A stretch of DNA of 64,000 nt. Origin: Mucilaginibacter pineti (GTDB lineage Bacteria > Bacteroidota > Bacteroidia > Sphingobacteriales > Sphingobacteriaceae). The stretch covers positions 248,001-312,000 of the forward strand of contig NZ_FNAI01000008.1 of NCBI RefSeq assembly GCF_900101875.1, given 5' to 3'. The notes beneath the pieces are model-generated. The model was given only the letters and a program-made list of their open reading frames with translations. It had not been told where the DNA came from and ran no database searches. The stretch's first letter is position 1. Every line of letters starts with the position of its first letter. The translations under genes and the position numbers were made by a program. Below, one piece after another: positions 28,158 to 35,558 of this stretch.

Positions 28158-28637
28158 TTAGTCCTCGTTAACAAATGAGCGCAGCATCCAGGTATTTTTT
28201 TCATTGAATTGCATAAAGCGGTTCACCATATCGTTGGTACCATCGTCACCGGCTTCGGCGGTAATGTCCAGTATTTCCCTTTCTTTAGCAATAAGTGCGG
28301 CAAGGTCTGCAATAATAGCTTTCACCATCAGCGTATCTTTTAAACCAATAGTTTGTATCTCTTTTATCTCTGAAGTTTCAATATAATCTTTAAAAGTGCT
28401 GTACGGCGGTTTACCTAACGACAGGATCCTTTCGGCAAGCTCATCAATGGTAAGCAGTGCGGCGGTATATAATTCTTCAAACTTAAGGTGCAGGGTAAAA
28501 AAGCTTGGGCCTTTTACATTCCAGTGGCAGCCGCGTAGTTTTTGGTAATGAATGTGGTAGTTTGCAAGCAAGTCGTTAAGGTGGTCAACAACTGGTCTTA
28601 CTTTGCCTTCTTCAAGGCTTATTTCTTTAGCGTTCAT
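28158..28637 (-). CDS. dps: Dps family DNA-binding/iron-storage protein
   Basis: 159 aa, the normal Dps length. The protein forms a dodecameric cage that oxidises and stores iron with peroxide and can protect DNA. The ferroxidase residues appear in HYQKLRGCHWNVKGPSFF (His and downstream positions) and HLKFEELY....DELAER. The four-helix ferritin-like pattern runs throughout. There is a divergent 74-bp promoter region with the next gene. No OxyR or PerR site was identified by eye. Confidence 0.93.
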   Translation of the reverse strand: MNAKEISLEEGKVRPVVDHLNDLLANYHIHYQKLRGCHWNVKGPSFFTLHLKFEELYTAALLTIDELAERILSLGKPPYSTFKDYIETSEIKEIQTIGLKDTLMVKAIIADLAALIAKEREILDITAEAGDDGTNDMVNRFMQFNEKNTWMLRSFVNED

Positions 28638-28711
28638 AGTAATAGTGATTTTAGTTTTTTAACAAATGCCTTGCAGCAATGTTTGGTAAATTTAAGCAGT
28701 CTTTAACTTAA

Positions 28712-29497
28712 ATGAGCATATTTGCACACTTTATGACACAATTGCTACCTTTAATAACCGTACCTTTTCAGTGGCCCGTTTGGCGCATGGAAATTGACGA
28801 TTTAAGCAATACCCTGCTCCTTGAAATAAGAAGTACTGAAGAAAAACAAGCCGCCTTTGGTTCGATAAACCTTACCGATGGAACGGTCAATTTTACCAAC
28901 CTCACCACGCCCGAACGCTGGCTTACCGGTATAGAAACCACTTACAACGGCGTACTGCTTATACACAATTACCAATCAGCAAGCGGCCCTAATCATAAAG
29001 GCCTTATCGCTGTCGACAGTGCTACCGGCCAGCTGTTGTGGAGCGATTATACCCTTGCGTTCGACCACCTTACCATTAACGGTCCGGTGGTTTATAATGC
29101 GCAGCTTCAGCCTAAAAAATTATTGCTGGCCGATATTAAAACCGGGCAAACCATCAGAAGCTACCAACCCGTGCTTGATACCGAGGCAAGCAACAGCATC
29201 CTTGTTCCCGAGTTGCTGCCAGCGCAACTTTTAACCGGTATTATCCTACCCTACGAGCCTTATGCAAATACGGTGCATTACATGAACCACAATAATTTCA
29301 GAATTGTATCTTTGCACACGTTTTTAAAACAGGAGCTAAAACAACACTTGTATATATTTAACAACGATGGCGCAATTGTTTATCATGATTTGTTGAACAC
29401 CGGTATACAAAAATTGCAGCCCGAAGCGTTTGTTATACATAAAAGCAACCTGATCTACCTCAAAAACAGATCAGAATTAATAGTATTGAACTTATAA
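28712..29497 (+). CDS. DUF4905-like protein (beta-propeller-like, unknown function)
   Basis: 261 aa without a signal peptide. Repeating patterns such as GLIAVDSATGQLLW and LLLADIKTGQTIRSY resemble PQQ/WD-type propeller blades. I place it in the Bacteroidota family DUF4905 from memory. The start could also be the second Met at 28733. It precedes the LysM protein by 21 bp and may be co-transcribed with it and uridine kinase. Role unknown. Confidence 0.65.
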   Translation: MSIFAHFMTQLLPLITVPFQWPVWRMEIDDLSNTLLLEIRSTEEKQAAFGSINLTDGTVNFTNLTTPERWLTGIETTYNGVLLIHNYQSASGPNHKGLIAVDSATGQLLWSDYTLAFDHLTINGPVVYNAQLQPKKLLLADIKTGQTIRSYQPVLDTEASNSILVPELLPAQLLTGIILPYEPYANTVHYMNHNNFRIVSLHTFLKQELKQHLYIFNNDGAIVYHDLLNTGIQKLQPEAFVIHKSNLIYLKNRSELIVLNL

Positions 29498-29518
29498 ATT
29501 ACTGTATTATAGTTTATT

Positions 29519-30541
29519 ATGAAATTAAAGATCGCATTATTGGTCACCCCCCTACTTACACTTTCCATATCCGTTTTTGCAACATCAGTTTCCAGGGACT
29601 CTATCGGAGTCGAAAACCAGAACGGCAAAAAAGTTATTCTTCACAAACTCGATCCAAAGGATAATTATTATTCAATCGGTCGCCGTTATAAAGTAAGCCC
29701 AAAGGATATCATCGCATTTAATAACAACGCCGCGCTAAAAATAGGCGGGATTATTAAAGTGCCAACCCAACTATCATTTGACGGACAGGCAGCACAAACA
29801 ACAACACCCGTTACACAAACAAAACCGCAAGTACAGCCGCCGGTTACCCAACCCGTTACAAAGGCACCCGTGCAGGCACCGCCGGTACAAACCCCGGTTA
29901 CACAGCCAAAACCACAGGTAGCAACGCCGGTTGTACAAGCACCACCGGTACAGCAACAACAGCCGACAACCAATACACCTGCTGCACCGGATAATATCAC
30001 CAACGTACAGCAATACAAAGTATCGGCCGGCGAAACCCTTTTTTCGATAGCCAAACGCTTTAATACATCTGTTGATGATATTATTAAATTGAATGGTCTT
30101 ACTACAAATGATCTTAAACCTGATCAGATCATTAAGGTACGCACCGGTATGCCGCCCGAAGACAGGCCGGTTGCCAAACAGGATGTGCTTAAACCAGACT
30201 CATCTGCAATGGCTGTTGACAGTGCCGACGCCAAATTTAAAGCCAACCGCTTTGGCTTATACGAAAAGAACGAAAAAGGGGTAGCCACCTGGATTGATGA
30301 TACCAGCCTCGACCCTAAAAAAGAACTTGTTTTACACCGCACAGCGCCAATTGGCACGGTTATAAAAATAACCAACCCCATGAACAACCATACCACCTAC
30401 GCCAAGGTTGTAGGCCGGTTTACGGATAGTGAAGCCACCAAGGATGTACTTATTGTAATGACTAAAAATACCGCCGACGCATTGGGCGCATTAGACAAAC
30501 GTATCCACGTAATTATCAGCTACGGTAGTCCGAATGAATAA
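29519..30541 (+). CDS. LysM domain protein with C-terminal RlpA-like barrel
   Basis: 340 aa. A signal peptide (1-21) precedes a first LysM (about 42-85, NYYSIGRRYKVSPKDIIAFN), a Pro/Gln/Thr-rich linker (95-160) and a second LysM (about 165-208, ETLFSIAKRFNTSVDDIIKL). The C-terminal part (about 245-337, with APIGTVIKITNPMNN) looks like a double-psi beta-barrel of the RlpA type. It should bind peptidoglycan in the periplasm. It overlaps the uridine kinase start by 8 bp, so the two genes are translationally coupled. Confidence 0.88.
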   Translation: MKLKIALLVTPLLTLSISVFATSVSRDSIGVENQNGKKVILHKLDPKDNYYSIGRRYKVSPKDIIAFNNNAALKIGGIIKVPTQLSFDGQAAQTTTPVTQTKPQVQPPVTQPVTKAPVQAPPVQTPVTQPKPQVATPVVQAPPVQQQQPTTNTPAAPDNITNVQQYKVSAGETLFSIAKRFNTSVDDIIKLNGLTTNDLKPDQIIKVRTGMPPEDRPVAKQDVLKPDSSAMAVDSADAKFKANRFGLYEKNEKGVATWIDDTSLDPKKELVLHRTAPIGTVIKITNPMNNHTTYAKVVGRFTDSEATKDVLIVMTKNTADALGALDKRIHVIISYGSPNE

Positions 30542-31166
30542 ACCTTATATTATTGGTATTGCCGGAGGTAGCGGATCTGGCAAAACTTTTTTTTTGAAGT
30601 GTTTTCTGGAGCATTTTACTGCCGAAGAAGTTTGCCTTGTATCGCAGGATGATTACTACATTCCCGTGGCCCATAACATGACGCCAGAGGAAAATAAACT
30701 GTATAATTTCGATTTGCCATCTACTATTGATAACCTGCATTTTCAAGAGGATATTGGCAAACTGCTAAATAAAGAAACCATTCTTAAACCCGAATACACA
30801 TTTAATAATCCTACAGCTATTCCCAAGATCCTGGAGATAAAACCCGCCCCTATTATGATAGTGGAAGGTTTGTTTATCCTGCATTTTAAGGAGATCTCCA
30901 AACTGCTGGATATGAAGGTATTTATTGATGCCGATGAAGATATTGCCCTGCAGCGACGCATTAAACGCGACCTGATAGAGCGCGGATATTCGTACGATGA
31001 CGTGATGTACAAGTGGATAAACCATGTTGTACCTGCCTACAAAGAATTTCTACTGCCCTACAAAGATGAGTGCGACAAGGTTATCACCAACAACACCCAC
31101 GTTGCAGATGATATCATAAGAGTAACAGAAGAAATTTCGACTGAATTGAGAAAGAAGCTTTTTTAA
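30534..31166 (+). CDS. udk: Uridine kinase
   Basis: 210 aa, the usual Udk length. It phosphorylates uridine and cytidine in pyrimidine salvage. The P-loop is GGSGSGKT (11-18), with the substrate region QDDYYIP and the lid region RRIKRDLIERG as in the family. The start ATG overlaps the LysM protein stop by 8 bp. A poly-T stretch near the P-loop (TTTTTTTTG, 30587-30595) encodes Phe-Phe and is a possible slippage site. Confidence 0.9.
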   Translation: MNKPYIIGIAGGSGSGKTFFLKCFLEHFTAEEVCLVSQDDYYIPVAHNMTPEENKLYNFDLPSTIDNLHFQEDIGKLLNKETILKPEYTFNNPTAIPKILEIKPAPIMIVEGLFILHFKEISKLLDMKVFIDADEDIALQRRIKRDLIERGYSYDDVMYKWINHVVPAYKEFLLPYKDECDKVITNNTHVADDIIRVTEEISTELRKKLF

Positions 31167-31290
31167 TTTGAAAATTTGATGATGATTTCAAATTCAAATG
31201 ATTTTTTGATTAGGATGATTAATTACCATGTTTAAATTCAAAATCTCTACTCATCTTCAAATTTTCAAATCACCAAATCTTCAAATTGAA
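31163..31290. repeat. TTTGAAAATTTGA-type inverted repeat, copy 1
   Basis: The left arm contains AATTTGAAAATTTGATGATG and the right arm TCATCTTCAAATTTTCAAAT. They form an AT-rich foldback of about 128 bp between convergent udk and scoB. The same words recur at 38466-38564. Confidence 0.65.
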
Positions 31291-31297
31291 CTATTTT

Positions 31298-31954
31298 TCA
31301 AATCAAAATCTCCGGTATCTCTCCTTCAACTATCAGCTTACCAGCAGTTGCTTTAATTATTTCTTCTACAGATACGCCGGGGGCACGTTCCAGCAGTTTA
31401 AATCCGCCCTGAGGTAATACGTCAAATACACCAAGTTCGGTTACTATTTTTTTAACACAGTGAACGCCGGTTAGCGGTAACGAACATTGGGGCAGTAGTT
31501 TTGATTCGCCGGCCTTGTTAACGTGCTGCATGGCTACTATGATGTTTTCGGCAGATGCCACCAGGTCCATGGCGCCGCCCATGCCTTTAACCATTTTTCC
31601 GGGGATTTTCCAATTAGCTATGTCGCCGTTTTCAGATACTTCCATGGCGCCCAGGATAGTGAGGTTAACCTTACGCGCCCTGATCATCCCAAAACTCATA
31701 GCCGAGTCAAATATGGCCGAGCCGGGGAGCATGGTAATGGTTTGTTTGCCTGCGTTTATCACATCCGCATCCTCCTCCCCTTCAAACGGGAAAGGTCCCA
31801 TACCAAGCAGTCCGTTTTCTGACTGCAGCACCACATCCATTGTTTCGGGAATGTAATTGGCCACCAGCGTAGGGATTCCTATCCCCAGGTTAACATAGTA
31901 ACCATCCTTTATTTCCTTAGCTATTCGCTTTGCTATTCCTTGTTTGTCTAACAT
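31298..31954 (-). CDS. scoB: 3-oxoacid CoA-transferase subunit B
   Basis: 218 aa, standard for the beta subunit. With subunit A it transfers CoA between succinyl-CoA and acetoacetate or related 3-oxoacids. The active-site glutamate lies in SENGLLGMGP, and GIPTLVANY and MGGAMDLV match the family. It lies downstream of scoA in the same direction, but 139 bp away because a palindromic repeat (31991-32073) sits between them. Confidence 0.94.
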   Translation of the reverse strand: MLDKQGIAKRIAKEIKDGYYVNLGIGIPTLVANYIPETMDVVLQSENGLLGMGPFPFEGEEDADVINAGKQTITMLPGSAIFDSAMSFGMIRARKVNLTILGAMEVSENGDIANWKIPGKMVKGMGGAMDLVASAENIIVAMQHVNKAGESKLLPQCSLPLTGVHCVKKIVTELGVFDVLPQGGFKLLERAPGVSVEEIIKATAGKLIVEGEIPEILI

Positions 31955-31990
31955 AACTTCTTTCGATTTAATAACGCCGACTATTCACTA

Positions 31991-32073
31991 TGTCATTGCG
32001 AGCGATAGCGTGGCAATCCCATTTGCTAAGTGTACGCCCATCCTATGAGATTGCTTCGTACCTCGCAATGACA
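31991..32073. repeat. Palindromic repeat (GTCATTGCGAG type) between scoA and scoB
   Basis: TGTCATTGCGAG at the left and CTCGCAATGACA at the right bound an 83-bp foldback with GGCAATC/GATTGCT inner words. It has the same length and outer GTCATT/AATGAC words as 50623-50706, so it appears to be the same class of small mobile repeat. Confidence 0.75.
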
Positions 32074-32093
32074 AATCTCTTATCTTTGTTCTT

Positions 32094-32798
32094 TTATCCT
32101 TGTTCCCTAATCCGTACCGTCCGCTGCTCAATCCTTTTTTCATAATTCTCGCCCTGAAAAATACGATGAACGTAGATGCCGGGGGTGTGAATATGGTCTG
32201 GGTCAAGTTCGCCGGGTTGTACCAATTCTTCTACTTCGGCAATGGTAATTTTACCAGCCATGGCCATTACCGGGTTAAAATTGCGGGCGGTTGATCGGTA
32301 AACAAGGTTACCCATAGTGTCGCCTTTCCAGGCTTTAACTATCGCGAAGTCGGCATCAAAAGCCATCTCCATTAAATAATCTTTACCGCTAAAATTGCGG
32401 ATCTCTTTGCCTATAGCTACTTCGGTACCTACACCGGCGGGGGTAAATATGGCGGGCATTCCGTACCCCGCGGCCATGCAAAGGGTTGCCAACGTACCTT
32501 GGGGAATAAGCTCTACCTCCAGCTCGCCGCTAAGCAACTGGCGTTCAAACTCGGCATTTTCGCCCACGTATGAAGAGATCATTTTTTTAACCTGCCGCTG
32601 TTTCAGCATCAGGCCAATGCCAAAGTCGTCAACCCCGGCATTATTGGAGATACAGGTAAGCTCCTTTACGCCTTTTTTTACAAGGGCGGCAATACATTTT
32701 TCGGGTAAACCGCATAGTCCAAAGCCACCCAACATCAAGGTCATACCATCGGCAATATCGCGGATGGCCTCATCGGCACCACTAACTACTTTGTTCAT
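32094..32798 (-). CDS. scoA: 3-oxoacid CoA-transferase subunit A
   Basis: 234 aa, standard alpha-subunit length. The CoA-binding region MLGGFGLCGLPEKCIAAL and the later NNAGVDDFGIG block are intact. It pairs with scoB downstream to make an active CoA transferase for ketone-body or branched-chain degradation. No other degradation genes lie next to it. Confidence 0.94.
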   Translation of the reverse strand: MNKVVSGADEAIRDIADGMTLMLGGFGLCGLPEKCIAALVKKGVKELTCISNNAGVDDFGIGLMLKQRQVKKMISSYVGENAEFERQLLSGELEVELIPQGTLATLCMAAGYGMPAIFTPAGVGTEVAIGKEIRNFSGKDYLMEMAFDADFAIVKAWKGDTMGNLVYRSTARNFNPVMAMAGKITIAEVEELVQPGELDPDHIHTPGIYVHRIFQGENYEKRIEQRTVRIREQG

Positions 32799-33018
32799 GT
32801 TAAATAATTGGTTGATGTAAAATTAGTCAATTTTGGATTAAGGATGGGGAGGAAAGAGCAAGGATTGAAAGATAAAAGACAAGGGATGAAAGATTAAAGA
32901 CAAAGAGCTAAAAGCACCGGACATTCACCCCCCCATCGCAAATTATCCTTTAAGTTAAATATTCAAAACAATTAGAAAAATTCATACTTATAATTTATAC
33001 ATCAATAATAATACATCT

Positions 33019-33582
33019 ATGAAACTTGAAGATAATGAATTGCGTAACGATCAACATGATCAGCAGCAACCAGAGAACAATAAACCAACCGGCTACCGCG
33101 TAGACGACGACAATCTGGAAGAAAAAGACCTGCAACATGGCTTCCCAACTTCAAAAGATGATATGAAAGATCAAAACGCGCCGGGTATGGAAGGCCACCC
33201 TATGGGCGGCCATAATTTCGGCGAGAATAACCTTACCCCATCAGGGGATGACCCTGCAAATCCATCACAAACAGCGGGTTACACCAATGAGTATTTCCGA
33301 CGTACACAGCCATCCGAAGAACACCCGGAGAACAATAATTTTAAAGATCCTAACCAACAAGGCCAATCAAACTATAGCGCCGCAACAGGCGCGGCACAAA
33401 CAGGTAGATCTGACGAAAACAGCGGACAGGATACCGACAGCGAGGGCAACAAAACGCCCAACCCGCAAAACCAGCAACCCTACCAGGAAGGCACTGCCGA
33501 TGACGACGGAAATAATAACAAAAAGCAGGAAAATATCCCCGGCCCAAACGAGGTGCCGGACCAGCAGAAAGTGGGGGAATAA
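33019..33582 (+). CDS. Hydrophilic, disordered protein of unknown function
   Basis: 187 aa, rich in Asn, Gln, Asp, Gly and Pro, with almost no hydrophobic core and no signal peptide. Phrases such as GYRVDDDNLEEKDLQHGFP and ENIPGPNEVPDQQKVGE resemble small Sphingobacteriaceae hypotheticals, possibly stress-related hydrophilins. The family is not known to me. The start at 33019 is the first Met in an AT-rich leader. The 200 bp upstream hold only low-complexity AAAGA-type runs. Confidence 0.6.
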   Translation: MKLEDNELRNDQHDQQQPENNKPTGYRVDDDNLEEKDLQHGFPTSKDDMKDQNAPGMEGHPMGGHNFGENNLTPSGDDPANPSQTAGYTNEYFRRTQPSEEHPENNNFKDPNQQGQSNYSAATGAAQTGRSDENSGQDTDSEGNKTPNPQNQQPYQEGTADDDGNNNKKQENIPGPNEVPDQQKVGE

Positions 33583-33587
33583 TTATT

Positions 33588-33760
33588 TGATGTGCAGATA
33601 TGCAGATTACAAATGTGCAGATAAATAAAAAGAGCAGATGATGATTGATTTTTAGATCAACCTTCATCTGTTCTTTTATATAAATCAGGGTAATCCTGTA
33701 TTCCTAAGAATAAAGGTTCAGACAATCTGCATATCTGAAATCTGCATATCGGCACATCAA
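33588..33760. repeat. GTGCAGATATGCAGAT-type inverted repeat with inner hairpin
   Basis: Left words TTGATGTGCAGATATGCAGA and right words TCTGCATATC...GGCACATCAA form a long foldback. A second hairpin sits inside (AAGAGCAGATGA with TCATCTGTTCTT, about 33629-33675). A half-copy of the outer words recurs at 49392-49436. It lies between convergent genes. Confidence 0.65.
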
Positions 33761-33764
33761 GCGC

Positions 33765-34850
33765 TTACCAGCGTACCGTTTTATCCATAAACCCAATCAG
33801 ATCATCGGCCATGGCTTGTTGCTCTTTGGTGCTGGGGTGACCATTAGTATTTTTGTAGGGGATCATGTGCGTGTAGATGGTTTTATCATTTAAACCCGCA
33901 ACGGCTTTTTCAATATATCCCGGCCATGGCGAACCTGCTTTGGTGGCGTCCATAGCACCCAAGATACAAAGGATCTGAGCTTTGGGGTATTTTTTTCGGA
34001 TGGTTTTTACAAAATCACGATACGCTTTAACTATCTGTTCTTCATCGGGTTTTTTAGTACCAAAGCGCTCCTTAAACTGCGGGTTATCGGTCATGTTCAC
34101 TATCCACGAATCATTTTGAAACAGGTTGATAACAACCACATCGGGCGTGTATTTGCTAAAATCCCAAATACTGGTTGGGTCAGTAGCATCCAGCCGGTTG
34201 TACATTTCGGGCATAATAAGCGGAAACCAGCTTACCATAACACCTATGCCGCTTTTCGCGGTACAAACATAATCGGCATTGTAATGGCGGGCGGTAATGG
34301 CAGCATAGCTGATATAGCCATTTTCGTAAGGTGCGCTACCCCTGTCCTGTCCGGTGGTGTCTTCAACAGCATAGCCACAGGTAATGGAATTTCCAAAAAA
34401 CTCAATCTTCCGTTTTTTTGCCGGCGAGGCCGGCAACACGGTAGCATCCTTTGCCAAAACAAACTGAAAAAAGGTGGTCTTGCCCATTTCCCACTCGGTA
34501 CGTTTAAACAGCTCGATGCTATGCGGAGCGGCGGGTAAACCCTGGGCAAGCGTATAGTTTTTTTTCATATTCTCCAGATGGAGGGTGTTTATTACCTGGC
34601 CGTCCAATATCACGGTAAAATAATTATCGCCACGCTCATCCTGTAACACAGCCGATACACCGCTGCCATTAAAATTGAACTTTATCGATGAACCTGTCCA
34701 ATACATTTCCGCAGCCTCATCTGTCATATTAATACGCCCCGTATAGCGGATGCGCGTATCCTTGCTTTTTAATACAAAACCCTGAGCGCAGCTATTTAAT
34801 GATACAACTACAAAAAATAAAAACAGACCAAAGGAGTATAATTTACACAT
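33765..34850 (-). CDS. SGNH/GDSL acetyl esterase lipoprotein (CE2-like)
   Basis: 361 aa from ATG 34848-34850. Residues 1-21 are a lipoprotein signal with lipobox LNSC. The N-terminal beta-sandwich (about 30-145) and the SGNH domain match the CE2 acetylxylan esterase layout. Block I is IEFFGNSITCGYA, block III is INLFQNDSW and block V is NGHPSTKEQQAM, with His as the likely catalytic base. A longer frame extends upstream to 35012, but its Arg-rich extension is translated from REPIN copy 2, so the shorter start is used. It probably deacetylates polysaccharides at the outer membrane or periplasm. Confidence 0.85.
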   Translation of the reverse strand: MCKLYSFGLFLFFVVVSLNSCAQGFVLKSKDTRIRYTGRINMTDEAAEMYWTGSSIKFNFNGSGVSAVLQDERGDNYFTVILDGQVINTLHLENMKKNYTLAQGLPAAPHSIELFKRTEWEMGKTTFFQFVLAKDATVLPASPAKKRKIEFFGNSITCGYAVEDTTGQDRGSAPYENGYISYAAITARHYNADYVCTAKSGIGVMVSWFPLIMPEMYNRLDATDPTSIWDFSKYTPDVVVINLFQNDSWIVNMTDNPQFKERFGTKKPDEEQIVKAYRDFVKTIRKKYPKAQILCILGAMDATKAGSPWPGYIEKAVAGLNDKTIYTHMIPYKNTNGHPSTKEQQAMADDLIGFMDKTVRW

Positions 34851-34960
34851 GTTTAAACAGGTTATCCCGATAAATTTATAAAACTTATACGGCTTTTTGA
34901 GAATTATAAGAAGGAAACTATTTTTCAGGATGCATGCTATGTGGAATTGCATACGGTTCG

Positions 34961-35139
34961 ACTCACCCCGGCTCCGCTTCGCTGGCCGACCCTCTCTCCG
35001 GCTTCGCCGCAAAGAGGGTGAAAACTTTTTTTTCTACTACTTTTCTAATGATATCTTCTAAATAATACCAAACTATCCAGTACCCTCTTTGCGGCTTGCC
35101 GCAGAGAGGGTGGCCGAGCGCAGCGATGGTCGGGTGAGT
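34961..35139. repeat. REPIN-like palindromic element, copy 2
   Basis: A 179-bp element beginning ACTCACCCCGGC and ending GGTCGGGTGAGT. Each arm has a CCCTCTC/GAGAGGG-type hairpin and the centre is AT-rich. It is the same orientation and flank as copy 1. It sits upstream of the esterase and has been read into frame as a false N-terminus. Confidence 0.87.
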
Positions 35140-35178
35140 AATCTGCGGCAAGTTTCCTAAAAGCAAATACCGCCCCAC

Positions 35179-35550
35179 CTAATCCACCGGGGTACCAAAC
35201 TGCAGCAGATACCCATTATAATCAAACACGGCAAACTCACGCATTCCGTAATCAAAAGTTTCAATAGGGTAGCAAATTACGGCGTGTTCCTTCAGTTCGT
35301 TCCAAAGCTCGTCAACCTTATCGGTACGGATGTAGAATGAACCCGTAAACTTGGGTACGGTAAAAGTGGTATGGTCATTAGGTAAGGCAAACATAATTTC
35401 AATATCGTCCCGGCTTACGGTAGCCCATCCCCAGTTTTCATCAAAGCCAACACAAGTAAAACCTAAGTTGTTTATGTAAAAATCAACGCTTTCCCGTACT
35501 TGACGGGTATATAACATGGGGGTGATACTCTTTAGGGTCATTTTATGCAA
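35179..35550 (-). CDS. VOC (glyoxalase/bleomycin-resistance) superfamily protein
   Basis: 123 aa, one pair of beta-alpha-beta-beta-beta modules. Typical phrases are LYTRQVRESVDFYINNLGF and the closing GMREFAVFDYNGYLLQFG. Some metal-ligand positions of glyoxalase I cannot be confirmed. The gene starts 8 bp after the mutS2 stop, so it is the last gene of the DUF4296-mutS2 unit. Substrate unknown. Confidence 0.85.
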   Translation of the reverse strand: MHKMTLKSITPMLYTRQVRESVDFYINNLGFTCVGFDENWGWATVSRDDIEIMFALPNDHTTFTVPKFTGSFYIRTDKVDELWNELKEHAVICYPIETFDYGMREFAVFDYNGYLLQFGTPVD

Positions 35551-35558
35551 TAATTTGG

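Noticed and set aside
34851..35012. N-terminal extension of the CE2-like esterase
   Set aside because: Translated from REPIN copy 2; destroys the lipoprotein signal.
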